Source of the DNA: Deltaproteobacteria bacterium
GTDB lineage: Bacteria; Myxococcota_A; Polyangia; Nannocystales; Nannocystaceae
DNA length: 59,651 nt
Assembly: GCA_003696955.1 (NCBI GenBank)
Contig: RFGU01000087.1
Location: 1 to 59,651, forward strand
Direction of reading: 5' to 3'
Shown: positions 28,091 to 37,795 of the stretch, piece by piece
How the letters are laid out: the number at the start of each line of letters is the position of its first letter
How positions within the stretch are numbered: position 1 is the stretch's first letter
Notes under the pieces: model-generated
Seen by the model: the letters and a program-made list of their open reading frames with translations, nothing else
The model's database searches: none
What the model was told of the DNA's origin: nothing
Program-made: the position numbers and the translations under genes

Positions 28091-30558
28091 ACGTCAAGGA
28101 GGATCTGCGCCGGCGGCTTTCGCGGTCGATGGTGGCCATCGTCGCCGCGGCCACCATGTGCATCGGGACGACGGCCAGCGCTGCACCGCCGAGGGGACGA
28201 CCGACGGCTCCTCGGGCGTCGACGGGGCCGGCGGCACCGGGGCGGGCAACGCCCCCGGCTGGACCGGAGCTTTCGGGGGACGAGTCCGGCGTCCTGCCCC
28301 ACAACACCTGCCGCAAGCAGCCACGCAACGCGAAGTTCACGATCACGTTGCCGCGGGAGGCCGAGTTGGCCGATCTGGTCAACTGGATGATGACGATCAG
28401 CTGTCAGCGCTTCATCTGGGACCCCAAGATCCGCAGCGGCAAGGTGACCATTTTGTCGCCGGAGCCGGTGACCGTGCGGGAGGCCTATGCGGCCTTCTAC
28501 GCAGCCCTCGAACAGATGGGGCTGACCGTCGTGCCGTCGGGCAAGTACTTCAAGATCGTCGAGAGCACGGGCGTCGAGGGCAAGACGGTGCCCGTCTACG
28601 GCCCGAAGGGACGGGCCCCCAACAACGATCGCTACGTGACCCAACTCTACCGGGTCCAAAGCGGCGATGCGCAAGCGGTCGCCGACGTGGTCGGCGCCCT
28701 CAAGAGCAAACAGGGCAACGTTCGCGTGGTCGGCGACATGCTCATCATCACGGATACCGGATCGAGCATTCGGCGGCTCCTGCGCATCGTGCGGCAGGTG
28801 GACGAAGCGGCCCGTCCCACCGAAAAGATCTTCTTCTACCAGCTCCAGTACGCCGATCCGACCCAGGTGGCGGCCATCATCCAGGAGATCTTTCCCGCAT
28901 CCACCACGACCACCAAGAAGAAGACCGCGAGCAAGTCCAAACGATCGAAGGGCAAGAAGACCGCGACCCTGTCCATCGGGGGGGCGGCACCTTCGGCGGC
29001 ACCGAGCGTGCGCAGCGTCATCGTCGACGAGCGCACGGGGACCATCGTCGTGGTCGCCGAGCCGCAGGACTTCGCGGTGATTCGCAAGCTCATCCAGCAG
29101 CTCGACGTGCCCCTCGCAGGGGGGGCGTCGGATCGGATCCACGTCGTTCGACTGCGTCATGCCGACCCCGAGAAGGTGGCGCAGGTCCTGCAGCAGCTCG
29201 CAACGGGCGCTCAGTCCAAGGGTAAGAAGGGCGGCAAGGGCAAGCAGGCACCGGCGGCGGCGGCGGCCACCTTGTTCTCCGGCGACATCAAGGTCGCGGC
29301 CGACCCGGCCACCCGGTCCCTCGTCATCCTGGCCAGCCAGACCGACTTCTTCAGCCTGCGTCCGGTCATCGAGAAGCTCGATGCGGAGCGGCTTTCGGTC
29401 TATATCGAAGTTTACCTGATGGAGCTTACCATCGGGCGCACCTTGCAGGCGGGGGCCGCGGGGCACTTCGGTGCGCCGATCAACACGGACCAAGGGCAAG
29501 GGCTCGGGTTCGTCGCGACGGCGCCCGGCATCAACTCGATCCAGCCGACGCCGGACCTCTTGAGCGGCATCCTCGGCGGCGTCCTCGGACCGCAGATTCC
29601 CGGTTCCGGCCAGTTCTTCGGTCTCGGTCAGGACATCCCGGCGTTCGGCGTGATCATCCAGGCGTTGCAGAGCAACAACGACGTCAACGTGGTCGCCGAG
29701 CCGCACCTGTTTACCGCGGACAACCAAGAGGCGGTCATCGAGGTGGGCAAGACGGTGCCGACGCCGGGGAACCTCGCGTTCCCGGGCGGAGCGGGGGGAC
29801 AGGGCGGTTTGGTTCCGGTCCAGGGCATCAACCGCCAGCCCGTCAAACTCACCGTCAAGATCACGCCCCACATCAACGACGACAAGACGGTCACCATGGA
29901 CGTGGAGATGGAGGATCAGGACATCGAGAGCATCGATCAGATCCTCGGCGTGACCACGTCGGAGCGCCGTATCGAACTCAACCAGATCGTCGCCCACGAC
30001 GATCAGCCCCTGGTCCTCGGCGGTCTCGTGCGCGAGACGGAGCGCGAGACCACGGCGCAGGTTCCCGGGCTCGGTTCGATTCCCGTGCTCGGCTGGCTCT
30101 TCAAGCGCAAGCGCAAGGAGAAGGTGAGGACGAACCTGCTGATGATCCTGGTCCCGCACATCATCACCTCGCCCGACGACGTTCGCCGAATCCATGCGCG
30201 GCGCACCGCCGAACGCATCGAGTTCCTCGAGCGCACCTCGTTCAAGCGCCGCGAGATCGCAACCCACGTCAACTACCGGAACAAGCGCGGCCTGGTGGCC
30301 AGCATCGAGCGCGAGGCCGAGCGGATGGAGGAGGAACTCGAGCGGCTGCGTCAGGTGGAGCAGGAGCTCCTGCAGGAATCGGTTACGGGTGAGTTGGACA
30401 TGACGGGTCGCCTCGAGGGGGAGGACGGCGAAGGCGGCGATGGTGGGGCATCGTCGTCGGCCGCGGACGGCGGCGTTGGCGGCGGAGCGGCCGGGACCGC
30501 GGACGCTGGAACCGGGCCGGCCCCTGCGAGCGAGGGAGGAGGCGGGCCGAACCCATGA
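28087..30558 (+). CDS. gspD: Type II secretion secretin GspD
   Basis: GspD forms the outer-membrane channel. The 823-residue product has a signal peptide ending near TTASA, N0 and three N-type domains, then the secretin core with VPTPGNLAFPGG and the signature VPGLGSIPVLGWLFK. Two Lys/Ser/Ala-rich inserts interrupt the N-domains (around 275-295 and 378-395), echoing the Lys-rich insert of GspC. A Glu/Arg coiled region and a Gly-rich acidic tail follow the core. It begins in a 4-nt overlap with gspC and ends in one with gspE. Confidence 0.96.
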   Translation: MNVKEDLRRRLSRSMVAIVAAATMCIGTTASAAPPRGRPTAPRASTGPAAPGRATPPAGPELSGDESGVLPHNTCRKQPRNAKFTITLPREAELADLVNWMMTISCQRFIWDPKIRSGKVTILSPEPVTVREAYAAFYAALEQMGLTVVPSGKYFKIVESTGVEGKTVPVYGPKGRAPNNDRYVTQLYRVQSGDAQAVADVVGALKSKQGNVRVVGDMLIITDTGSSIRRLLRIVRQVDEAARPTEKIFFYQLQYADPTQVAAIIQEIFPASTTTTKKKTASKSKRSKGKKTATLSIGGAAPSAAPSVRSVIVDERTGTIVVVAEPQDFAVIRKLIQQLDVPLAGGASDRIHVVRLRHADPEKVAQVLQQLATGAQSKGKKGGKGKQAPAAAAATLFSGDIKVAADPATRSLVILASQTDFFSLRPVIEKLDAERLSVYIEVYLMELTIGRTLQAGAAGHFGAPINTDQGQGLGFVATAPGINSIQPTPDLLSGILGGVLGPQIPGSGQFFGLGQDIPAFGVIIQALQSNNDVNVVAEPHLFTADNQEAVIEVGKTVPTPGNLAFPGGAGGQGGLVPVQGINRQPVKLTVKITPHINDDKTVTMDVEMEDQDIESIDQILGVTTSERRIELNQIVAHDDQPLVLGGLVRETERETTAQVPGLGSIPVLGWLFKRKRKEKVRTNLLMILVPHIITSPDDVRRIHARRTAERIEFLERTSFKRREIATHVNYRNKRGLVASIEREAERMEEELERLRQVEQELLQESVTGELDMTGRLEGEDGEGGDGGASSSAADGGVGGGAAGTADAGTGPAPASEGGGGPNP

Positions 30559-32408
30559 CGATTCGTGCCGAGTCCGTACACGTCGAGCATGGGACGGCAT
30601 CGGGTGCGTCGTCGTCGTCGCTCGACGTACGGTCGCGCCGTCGGATCGGCGAGATCCTCGTGGAGATGGGCGCCATCGGACCCGACGCCCTGCGCGAGGC
30701 GCTCGCCCGCCAGGCGGAGTCCGAGGATCGGATTGGCGAGATACTCGTGCGCTTGCGCCACTGCACCGATGCCGACGTGGGCAAGGCGCTGGCGGCGCAG
30801 TACGAGCTTCCGTTCGTGGCCGAGCTTCCGGAAGTCGACGTGGACGAGGCCATCGTCGAGCAGGTGCCGATTTCGTTCGCCCACGGCAACCGCGTGCTCC
30901 CGGTGCGTCACGACGCCGAGGCCGGCGTCCTCGAAGTGGTTGCCGCCGATCCGCTGCGACTGCTCGATCTCGACGACCTCGGAGAAATTTTCGATGCACG
31001 GGTCAGCGTCACCCTTGCCCCCCTCGACGTCGTCACCGATGCGATCAATCGCGTCTACGCCAAGCACACCAAGGACGTCGATCTCGAGCGCAAGGAGGAG
31101 ACGTTCGAGGAGGAGGACGAGGACATCCTCCACGCCTCCGCCGAAGAGGCGCCCATCATCCGCTTCGTCAACTCCTTGATCTTCAATGCGGCCAAGGAGA
31201 AGGCCTCGGACATCCACATCGAACCGCAGGAGCGGGAGGTGATCGTGCGGTACCGGATCGACGGCGTCCTGCGGGAGGTCAAGCGCGCGCCGAAGGCCCA
31301 CCTGTCGAGCATTGTTGCTCGCGTGAAGATCATGGCGGGCCTGAACATCGCCGAGAAGCGGCTGCCGCAGGACGGCCGAATTCGGCGCCGGATCGCGGGC
31401 AAGGAAGTGGACATGCGCGTGGCCACGGTGCCCACGGCCCATGGCGAGCGCATCACCATCCGATTGCTGGACAAGTCGGCGATGATGCTCGAACTCGAGA
31501 GCATCGGGATGGCGCCGGATCACATGCGCATCGTGGACGAGGTGATCCATCGCCCCCACGGTATCTTTCTGGTCACGGGGCCTACGGGGTCGGGGAAGAC
31601 CACCACGCTCTATTCGTGCCTTGCGCGGATCAATCGGCCGGATCTCAACATCCTCACCATCGAGGATCCGGTGGAGTACCAACTGCCCGGCATCAGCCAG
31701 GTGCAGGTCCAGCCGAAGATCGATCTGACCTTCGCCAGCGGGCTGCGGTCGTTCCTGCGCCACGACCCGGACGTCATCATGGTCGGCGAGATCCGTGACC
31801 TCGAGACGGCGGAGATCGCCATCCAGGCGTCGCTTACGGGGCACCTCGTGCTGTCCACGATCCACACGAACGATGCCGCCACGGGCATCACGCGCCTGGT
31901 GGACATGGGCGTGCAGCCGTTCCTCGTGGCATCGTCCCTCGTCGCCCTGCAGGCCCAGCGGCTCGTGCGCCGCGTGTGCGATGCGTGCGCCCAGCCCCAT
32001 CGCCCGACGCCCGAGGAACTCTCCGAGGTCGGCATCGATCCGGACGCGTTCTTCGCCGGAAAACCGGCATTGCTGCGTCCCGTCCGGGACGGAGACGGAA
32101 GCGTGCTCCCGGTGCGCGCGCCCGACGGCCGGCGCCCACCGCCCCCGGGTACGGTCTTTGCCGCGAATCCCGAAGGATGCGCGCGGTGCAACTTCACGGG
32201 TTACCGAGGCCGGACCGGTGTCTACGAGGTTCTGATGATCTCGGAGTCCATTCGGCGACTCGCCATCCGCAACGCGGATGCCGCGGCGATCAAGCAGCGC
32301 GCCCTCGAGGAGGGGATGCGCACGCTTCGAGACGACGGCGCCCATAAGGTGCTCGCCGGTGTGACCTCCCTCGAGGAGGTCATGCGGGTGACCGCCGAGG
32401 AGGCATGA
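30555..32408 (+). CDS. gspE: Type II secretion ATPase GspE
   Basis: GspE powers pseudopilus assembly from the cytoplasmic face. The 617-residue product has an N-terminal GspE/MshE domain (IGEILVEMGAIGPDALREAL), Walker A GPTGSGKT ending near Lys348, the Asp box ILTIEDPVEY, the His box HLVLSTIHTNDA, and a four-cysteine zinc module (CDAC and CARC). The zinc module is spread by about 55 residues because of a Pro/Arg-rich insert. Start and stop both overlap neighbours by 4 nt. Confidence 0.97.
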   Translation: MTIRAESVHVEHGTASGASSSSLDVRSRRRIGEILVEMGAIGPDALREALARQAESEDRIGEILVRLRHCTDADVGKALAAQYELPFVAELPEVDVDEAIVEQVPISFAHGNRVLPVRHDAEAGVLEVVAADPLRLLDLDDLGEIFDARVSVTLAPLDVVTDAINRVYAKHTKDVDLERKEETFEEEDEDILHASAEEAPIIRFVNSLIFNAAKEKASDIHIEPQEREVIVRYRIDGVLREVKRAPKAHLSSIVARVKIMAGLNIAEKRLPQDGRIRRRIAGKEVDMRVATVPTAHGERITIRLLDKSAMMLELESIGMAPDHMRIVDEVIHRPHGIFLVTGPTGSGKTTTLYSCLARINRPDLNILTIEDPVEYQLPGISQVQVQPKIDLTFASGLRSFLRHDPDVIMVGEIRDLETAEIAIQASLTGHLVLSTIHTNDAATGITRLVDMGVQPFLVASSLVALQAQRLVRRVCDACAQPHRPTPEELSEVGIDPDAFFAGKPALLRPVRDGDGSVLPVRAPDGRRPPPPGTVFAANPEGCARCNFTGYRGRTGVYEVLMISESIRRLAIRNADAAAIKQRALEEGMRTLRDDGAHKVLAGVTSLEEVMRVTAEEA

Positions 32409-33643
32409 CGATGCCGGCGTACGCCTACTCGGGGATCGATGGACGGGGCCGCCAGGTCAAGGGGGTGCAATCCGCCGACAACGTGGCGGCGTTGCGGGCC
32501 GCACTCAAGAAGCAAGGGGTGTACCTGACGAGTGTGGCCGAGACGAAGGCCGTGGCAGACGCCGGGAGCACGGGACGCGAGGTGGATCTGTCGCGCCTCT
32601 TCGACCGGGTCACCCCGAAGATGGTCTCGCGGATGACGCGCCTGCTCGGCACCTTGCTTCGGTCCGGCGTCACGCTGCCGGAGTCGTTGGCGGCCCTCGT
32701 CGAGCAGACGGAGAGTCAGCGCTTCGCCGGGATCCTCGGCGACATCCGCGAACGCGTGAACGAAGGCAGTTCCCTCGCCGATGCCATGGCGGCCCATGAC
32801 CGCGTGTTTCCGCCGCTCTACGTCAACATGATTCGGGCGGGGGAGGCGTCCGGCGCCCTCGAACGCGTCCTCGACAGGCTCGCGGACTTCCTCGAACGGC
32901 AACAGGAGCTTCGGGGCAAGGTCGCCTCCGCCATGATGTATCCAGTCGTTCTGGCCATCCTCGGCGCGTCCATCGTCACCATTCTCATGATCCAGTTGGT
33001 GCCGAAGATCACGGCGATGTTCGAGGAGATGAGCGCGGAACTGCCCTGGAACACCCGGCTTCTGATCTTCATCAGCGACGTACTTTCGGACTACTGGTAC
33101 CTCGTCCTGGCTGCGTTGGGCATCGCGACGTTCGCGTTTCGGCGGTGGAAGCGGACCGAGGAGGGCCGCGCGCGCTTCGATCGCTTCGTCCTGTCGCTGC
33201 CGGTATTCGGGGATCTTGCGCGCAAGGTGGCCGTCACGCGATTCGCCAGGACCTTGGCGACGCTGTTGCAAAGCGGCGTGCAACTGCTCGGCGCCCTCGA
33301 GATCGTGGAGAACCTGCTCGGGAACGTGCACCTCGCGACGGCGGTGCGCCGGGCACGTGACGACATTCGGGAGGGCGAGGGGATCGCTCCGGCACTGCGG
33401 CGCACGGGGGAGTTTCCCTCGCTCGTGCTGCACATGATCGCGGTCGGGGAACGTTCGGGACAGCTCGAGGCCATGCTCGAGGACGTCGCGAACGCCTACG
33501 AGCGCGAGGTGAATACGGCCATCGACCGCATGACGACCCTGCTCGAGCCCCTGATGATCGTCGGCATGGGGATCAGCGTGGGTTTCGTCATGTTCTCCAT
33601 CATGCAACCCATCATGATGCTCAACAGCATGGCGGGAACCTGA
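32405..33643 (+). CDS. gspF: Type II secretion inner-membrane protein GspF
   Basis: GspF is the polytopic platform protein contacting GspE. The 412-residue product starts with the soluble domain YAYSGIDGRGRQVKGVQSA and contains two duplicated GspF domains, each with TLLRSGVTLPESL-like and LLQSGVQLLGALEI-like motifs. There are three membrane helices (around 180, 230 and 385). The length is normal. The 4-nt ATGA overlap with gspE indicates coupling. Confidence 0.96.
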   Translation: MTMPAYAYSGIDGRGRQVKGVQSADNVAALRAALKKQGVYLTSVAETKAVADAGSTGREVDLSRLFDRVTPKMVSRMTRLLGTLLRSGVTLPESLAALVEQTESQRFAGILGDIRERVNEGSSLADAMAAHDRVFPPLYVNMIRAGEASGALERVLDRLADFLERQQELRGKVASAMMYPVVLAILGASIVTILMIQLVPKITAMFEEMSAELPWNTRLLIFISDVLSDYWYLVLAALGIATFAFRRWKRTEEGRARFDRFVLSLPVFGDLARKVAVTRFARTLATLLQSGVQLLGALEIVENLLGNVHLATAVRRARDDIREGEGIAPALRRTGEFPSLVLHMIAVGERSGQLEAMLEDVANAYEREVNTAIDRMTTLLEPLMIVGMGISVGFVMFSIMQPIMMLNSMAGT

Positions 33644-33664
33644 CCGCCGCACAACGGAGGAATC

Positions 33665-34171
33665 ATGCAACGGCAATTCAATCTCGAAACCCTTCCTTCT
33701 GCTTCGAACGACGGGCCAACGACCGTCGAGCGCCCCTTGGCGGCACCCTACCGGGACGCGGAAGCGACCGCCGGCGGGCAGCGCGGTATGACCCTCATCG
33801 AGATCATGATCGTCGTGGCGATCATCAGTCTCATCATGGGGGGGGTCGGCTTGGTGGCCTTCCAACGCTTCCAGGCGGCGCAGCTCGACACGGCTCGAAA
33901 CAACGCCTTGCAGCAGCAGCAGCTCGTCGAGCAGTACATGATCCAGAAGCGGGGCAAGTGCCCCAAGTCGTGGCAGGATCTCGTGAAGGCCAACATCGCG
34001 ACGAAGGTCCTCAAGGACCCGTGGGGCAACGAGTTCGTGCTGAAGTGCGAAGCCGGCAAGGTCGAGGTGTCATCGGCGGGCCCCGACGGAGAACCCGGCA
34101 CGGACGACGACATCTTTGCCACGGACGAGACGCCGAGCCAGAAGGAATCGGAGGAGGAGCAGGAGGAATAG
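33665..34171 (+). CDS. gspG: Major pseudopilin GspG with an unusually long leader
   Basis: GspG is the main subunit of the type II pseudopilus. After prepilin cleavage at G41 the mature part starts MTLIEIMIVVAI with Glu at +5. The globular part has the family WQDLV and DPWGNEFVLKC features and the calcium-site-like SAGPDGEPGTDDDI. The leader is 41 residues instead of the usual 6-10. A strong GGAGG 5-9 nt before the ATG at 33665 supports that start, and no better start lies inside. The tail is Glu-rich. The enzyme that cleaves it is not encoded in the window. Confidence 0.96.
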   Translation: MQRQFNLETLPSASNDGPTTVERPLAAPYRDAEATAGGQRGMTLIEIMIVVAIISLIMGGVGLVAFQRFQAAQLDTARNNALQQQQLVEQYMIQKRGKCPKSWQDLVKANIATKVLKDPWGNEFVLKCEAGKVEVSSAGPDGEPGTDDDIFATDETPSQKESEEEQEE

Positions 34172-34173
34172 GG

Positions 34174-34980
34174 ATGATCGGCCGAGCCCACGCACGCCAT
34201 CGAGCCCCGCGGGGCATGACGCTCATCGAGATCATGGTCGTGGTGGGTGTCTTCGCCCTCATGGCCTCGATGGTGGTCGTGGGCTTCGGTACGAAACGTT
34301 CGGCGGAGCTGAACGAGGCGGTCACGGACCTGGCGAACACCATGCGCTTCGCGTTCGACAAGTCGCGGGTCACGGGGCGCTACTATCGATTGCTGATCGA
34401 CCTCGACGAGAACCGATTCAGTCTCCAGGTGGCCGACGAGGCCATGTTCCTTTCGCCGACGGATCGTGACGGCAAGACGCTGGTGCTGTCGGAGGCCGAA
34501 CGCGAGGAACGGGCGCGTCGCGACGAGCAGGCCAAGGAGGCCTACTTTCGGCAGATCGAGGCCCTCGGCGGCGGTGGCGGGACGGGAGGCTACGACCCGT
34601 ACGCCGTGCGCGCCAAGGACGTACCGCGGCGTCGGCCGCCCTTGTTCGAGTCGTTCTCGCCGAAGAACGAACTTTCGTCCCTCGGTAAGCCGATCGTGCT
34701 TCCGGAGGGCGCCCGGGTCGTCTACGTGCGCACCGCCGAGGATCCGCAGCCGATTACATCGGGCCAGGCCGCCATCTACTTCTTTCCGCCGGGCCGCACC
34801 CAACTCGCGCACGTGCAGATCGTCGACGAGCGCGCCGAGGACGAGGCCTACACCATCGTGCTGCAGCCTTTGACCGGCCGGGTGAAGATCCTCCCGGAAC
34901 GGGTGGATCTCGAGCTTCCGCAGGATCCCCACGATCGCAAGGACGACTTGGGGCGCAAGCAGGATCGGAGGTCGTTTTGA
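34174..34980 (+). CDS. gspH: Minor pseudopilin GspH
   Basis: The 268-residue product has a 14-residue basic leader ending in RG, then MTLIEIMVVVGVFALMASM, the N-terminal pseudopilin helix with Glu at +5. The remainder is beta-rich and longer than typical GspH (about 170), because of an Arg/Glu-rich helical insert and a Gly-rich loop near residues 105-150. It starts 2 nt after the gspG stop with GGAGGA just upstream. It is probably part of the pseudopilus tip. Confidence 0.85.
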   Translation: MIGRAHARHRAPRGMTLIEIMVVVGVFALMASMVVVGFGTKRSAELNEAVTDLANTMRFAFDKSRVTGRYYRLLIDLDENRFSLQVADEAMFLSPTDRDGKTLVLSEAEREERARRDEQAKEAYFRQIEALGGGGGTGGYDPYAVRAKDVPRRRPPLFESFSPKNELSSLGKPIVLPEGARVVYVRTAEDPQPITSGQAAIYFFPPGRTQLAHVQIVDERAEDEAYTIVLQPLTGRVKILPERVDLELPQDPHDRKDDLGRKQDRRSF

Positions 34981-35690
34981 AGGTTCGGCGTGACCCACGG
35001 GGCTTCACCCTGCTCGAGGTGCTCGTCGCCATGGGGATCCTTTCCATGTCGCTCACGTCGCTGCTCACGTCGCAGATGGCGAGCATCCGTTCTGCACGCT
35101 ACGCACAGATTGCATCGGTGGCGCCGTTTCTGGCCGAGAGCAAGCTTTTGGACATCGAGTGGGAACTGCGGCGCGAAGGCTGGCGACTGGCGGACCAGAC
35201 CTTCGAGGGCTCCTTCGACGAGGAGGGTTGGCCGGAGATCGAATACAGGTGTCTCGTGGACTTCCTGGAGCTTCCGGAGTACTCGGAGTTGGCACAGGCG
35301 GTGGCGGAGGCCGAGAACGAGACGGACGGCAACGTCGGAATGGACGTGCAGGACGCCGGTGAGCAGGCCTTCGGTGTGCTCGGGATGGTGTGGCCCATCG
35401 TCAAGTCGGCCATCGAGAACTCCATCCGCAAGGCCTCGTGCACGGTGACGGTGCCCGATGGGAAGGTCGAGCACGAATTCGTCGTTGCGACCTTCTGGGT
35501 CGATCCGGCGAAACTCGATCAGATCCCGCAACTCGGTGGCGAGGCGACGGACGATGGAGGGGGGGCCGGCGGAGGCTCCGTCCCCGGTGGCGGTGCCGGC
35601 GGGGGCCGTGCGCCGTCCGGTCGCACGCCGTCCGGTGGCATCGGTGGTCCCATCGTACCGCCGAGCATGGGAGGAGGTCGGCGGCCATGA
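34977..35690 (+). CDS. gspI: Minor pseudopilin GspI
   Basis: The 237-residue product begins with TTG, forming a TTGA overlap with the gspH stop. Its 9-residue leader ends in RG and is followed by FTLLEVLVAMGILSMSLTS, a canonical pseudopilin helix with Phe at +1 and Glu at +5. The C-terminal 50 residues are a Gly/Pro/Ser-rich tail not usual in GspI. It forms part of the pseudopilus tip complex with H, J and K. Confidence 0.87.
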   Translation: MKVRRDPRGFTLLEVLVAMGILSMSLTSLLTSQMASIRSARYAQIASVAPFLAESKLLDIEWELRREGWRLADQTFEGSFDEEGWPEIEYRCLVDFLELPEYSELAQAVAEAENETDGNVGMDVQDAGEQAFGVLGMVWPIVKSAIENSIRKASCTVTVPDGKVEHEFVVATFWVDPAKLDQIPQLGGEATDDGGGAGGGSVPGGGAGGGRAPSGRTPSGGIGGPIVPPSMGGGRRP

Positions 35691-36406
35691 GAGGTCGGGG
35701 GGTGGGGCTTCGCTACCGCGTGCCAGCGGCGCGCGGCATGACCCTGGTGGAGGTCATGGTGTCCATCGCGATCCTGGCGATGATGCTGACCAGCGTCTGG
35801 GTGAGCTTTCGCGGCACCCTCGCTGGGATGCAACGAACCGGGGAGGTGCAGAGCAAGTACGCCATGGTGCGCACGGGCCTTTCCCGCATGCTCGCGGAGG
35901 TATCGATGGCGTATCTGAGCTTCCAGCGCCCACCCGGGGAGACGCGGCATTTTACGTTGTTCGACGGAAGGGACAACTTCGACGCGGACGCCCTTACCTT
36001 TTCGGCCTTCGCCCATCTCCGGCTTCGCAAGGACGCGAACGAGTGTGACCAGTCCGTGATCCAGTATTTCATCGAACAGGATCCGGACGACCCCTCGCGG
36101 ACCCACCTGTACCGTCGGGAGACTCGGCGTCTGACGGGAGATCTGCCCGAGCGGCTCGAGGACGTGGCACCTGCGTTCATCCTGATCGAGGACGTAGAGA
36201 AGTTCAACGTGCAGTACTGGGATCCACGCAGGCTCGAGTGGGTCGACGAGTGGAGCACGATGCGCACCGACATGCAACCGGACCGTTTGCCCGAGCGGGT
36301 GCGGATCGTTCTCGAGGTATCCGATCCCGGCGGTGGCGACGAACCGCTCGTCGTCAGCGGGCAAACGATCCTGTTCCTCCAGGAGAAGATCGACCTTTCG
36401 CGATGA
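35687..36406 (+). CDS. gspJ: Minor pseudopilin GspJ
   Basis: The 239-residue product starts at the ATG that overlaps the gspI stop by 4 nt. Its 17-residue leader ends in ARG before MTLVEVMVSIAILAMML. The body has TRHFTLFDGRD, HLYRRETRRL and a VQYWDPRRLEWVDEW segment, in keeping with the GspJ beta domain. It also overlaps gspK by 4 nt. Confidence 0.88.
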   Translation: MRGRGVGLRYRVPAARGMTLVEVMVSIAILAMMLTSVWVSFRGTLAGMQRTGEVQSKYAMVRTGLSRMLAEVSMAYLSFQRPPGETRHFTLFDGRDNFDADALTFSAFAHLRLRKDANECDQSVIQYFIEQDPDDPSRTHLYRRETRRLTGDLPERLEDVAPAFILIEDVEKFNVQYWDPRRLEWVDEWSTMRTDMQPDRLPERVRIVLEVSDPGGGDEPLVVSGQTILFLQEKIDLSR

Positions 36407-37731
36407 CGCGCAGTACGACACGACCGGCAAAGCCCACGGAGCGGGGATCGGAACGACGATCCGAGCGCGGTGTGGCCGTGTTGCTCATCGTCGCGGTCAT
36501 GGCGGTGCTCGGTCCGTTCGTGGCAACGTTCAACTACCAGGCCCGTGTGGACTGGCAGTCGGCGGTCAACGTGCGTGACGAGGTGGCGGCGCGGAACCTC
36601 GAACGGGGCGCGCTGCGGCTCAGCCTGTTGCTCTTCGAGTTGCAGCGTCGCGTCTTCAACCAAAAACAGTTCCGCGACATGGTCGGGTCGATGGACATCA
36701 CCCAGGTGGCGCCCTATCTGATGTCCGTGTTCGGCTCGTCGGACGGGGCGGACATGTTGGGGGATCTCGTGGGCATCGACGCCAAGATCTTCTCGGATCT
36801 GGCCATCGAGGGGGGCTCGTTCGACGTCAATCTGGAGGCGGAGAGCGGCAAGCTCAACGTCAACTGCCTCGCCGACCAGAAGACGACGGGAGATGCACCC
36901 GCGCGCCGCGTCGTGGAGGTGCTCGAGGCCATCATGGCGCCGACCCTCTACAATCCCCTCTTCGAAGAGGAGAAGAGCGACGGTCAGCGGTACTCGAGGC
37001 GAGACGTCATCGTCGCCATGGCGGACTACATCGACGGCGACAACAAGGTCTTCGACATCGTCAAACTCGCGGCAGGCTCTCGCAACGAGAACTATCGTTA
37101 TCAGGAACTCTGGGATCCTTACGAGCCGCGAAACGCGCGACTCGACAGCCTCGAGGAGTTGCATCTGGTCGAAGGCATCGACGACGATTGGATGGCGGCT
37201 TTCGGTGGCTACCTGACGGTCTACGGTGGATGCAAGATCAACCTGAACTTCGCCAGTGCAGAACAGATCGCCTTCGTGCTCCGGCATGCGGTCTCATCTG
37301 CGGACAAGTGGAAGACGGAAGGGCAGGAGTTTCTGCTCAAGACCATGCCGCTGGCGAACTACGTGGTCGAATACCGTACCTTCAGCCTGTTCAAGAGTCT
37401 CAAGGACTTCAAGGAGTTCGTGGCGAAGCCCGACGCCTATCTCAATCCGCTTGCGCTGCTACAGGGGGAGGACGGGGCGTCGGCGAACCCCACGAATCTG
37501 AGGATCCCCGAGGGCATCGAGGTGCGGGTCTCTCCGGGAACGCGCAAGGACGGCACGCGTTGGGGCGGACTCGAGGAGGTCGCCACGGTGGCCCCGGAGC
37601 GAATCTACCGCGTGGAGATCGTGACGGAGGTGGGCGCCGTCCGCAAACGACTGACGGCGGTCTACGACATGCAGTTTCCCCGCAGCCAATCGGCAGGAAA
37701 GGGAGCATGGCTCTACTATCGAGAAGATTGA
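36403..37731 (+). CDS. gspK: Minor pseudopilin GspK
   Basis: GspK caps the pseudopilus tip. The 442-residue product has a 23-residue Arg-rich leader ending in RG, then VAVLLIVAVMAVLGPFV. As usual for GspK, it lacks the Glu at +5. A large insertion domain with GKLNVNCLADQ, YIDGDNKV, LEELHLVEGIDDDW and GGCKINLNFAS is typical of the family. The length is above the roughly 320 of E. coli GspK. Confidence 0.88.
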   Translation: MTRSTTRPAKPTERGSERRSERGVAVLLIVAVMAVLGPFVATFNYQARVDWQSAVNVRDEVAARNLERGALRLSLLLFELQRRVFNQKQFRDMVGSMDITQVAPYLMSVFGSSDGADMLGDLVGIDAKIFSDLAIEGGSFDVNLEAESGKLNVNCLADQKTTGDAPARRVVEVLEAIMAPTLYNPLFEEEKSDGQRYSRRDVIVAMADYIDGDNKVFDIVKLAAGSRNENYRYQELWDPYEPRNARLDSLEELHLVEGIDDDWMAAFGGYLTVYGGCKINLNFASAEQIAFVLRHAVSSADKWKTEGQEFLLKTMPLANYVVEYRTFSLFKSLKDFKEFVAKPDAYLNPLALLQGEDGASANPTNLRIPEGIEVRVSPGTRKDGTRWGGLEEVATVAPERIYRVEIVTEVGAVRKRLTAVYDMQFPRSQSAGKGAWLYYRED

Positions 37732-37795
37732 TGGCCCAACTTCGATCCGTGGCCGACAGGTGCGTCTCCGTGGACGTCGAGGGGAGGTGCTCGCC

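Noticed and set aside
37732..37795. Possible small gene or internal promoter between gspK and gspL
   Set aside because: No start/stop pair of useful size and no promoter-like element could be seen; it is probably just a leader for gspL.
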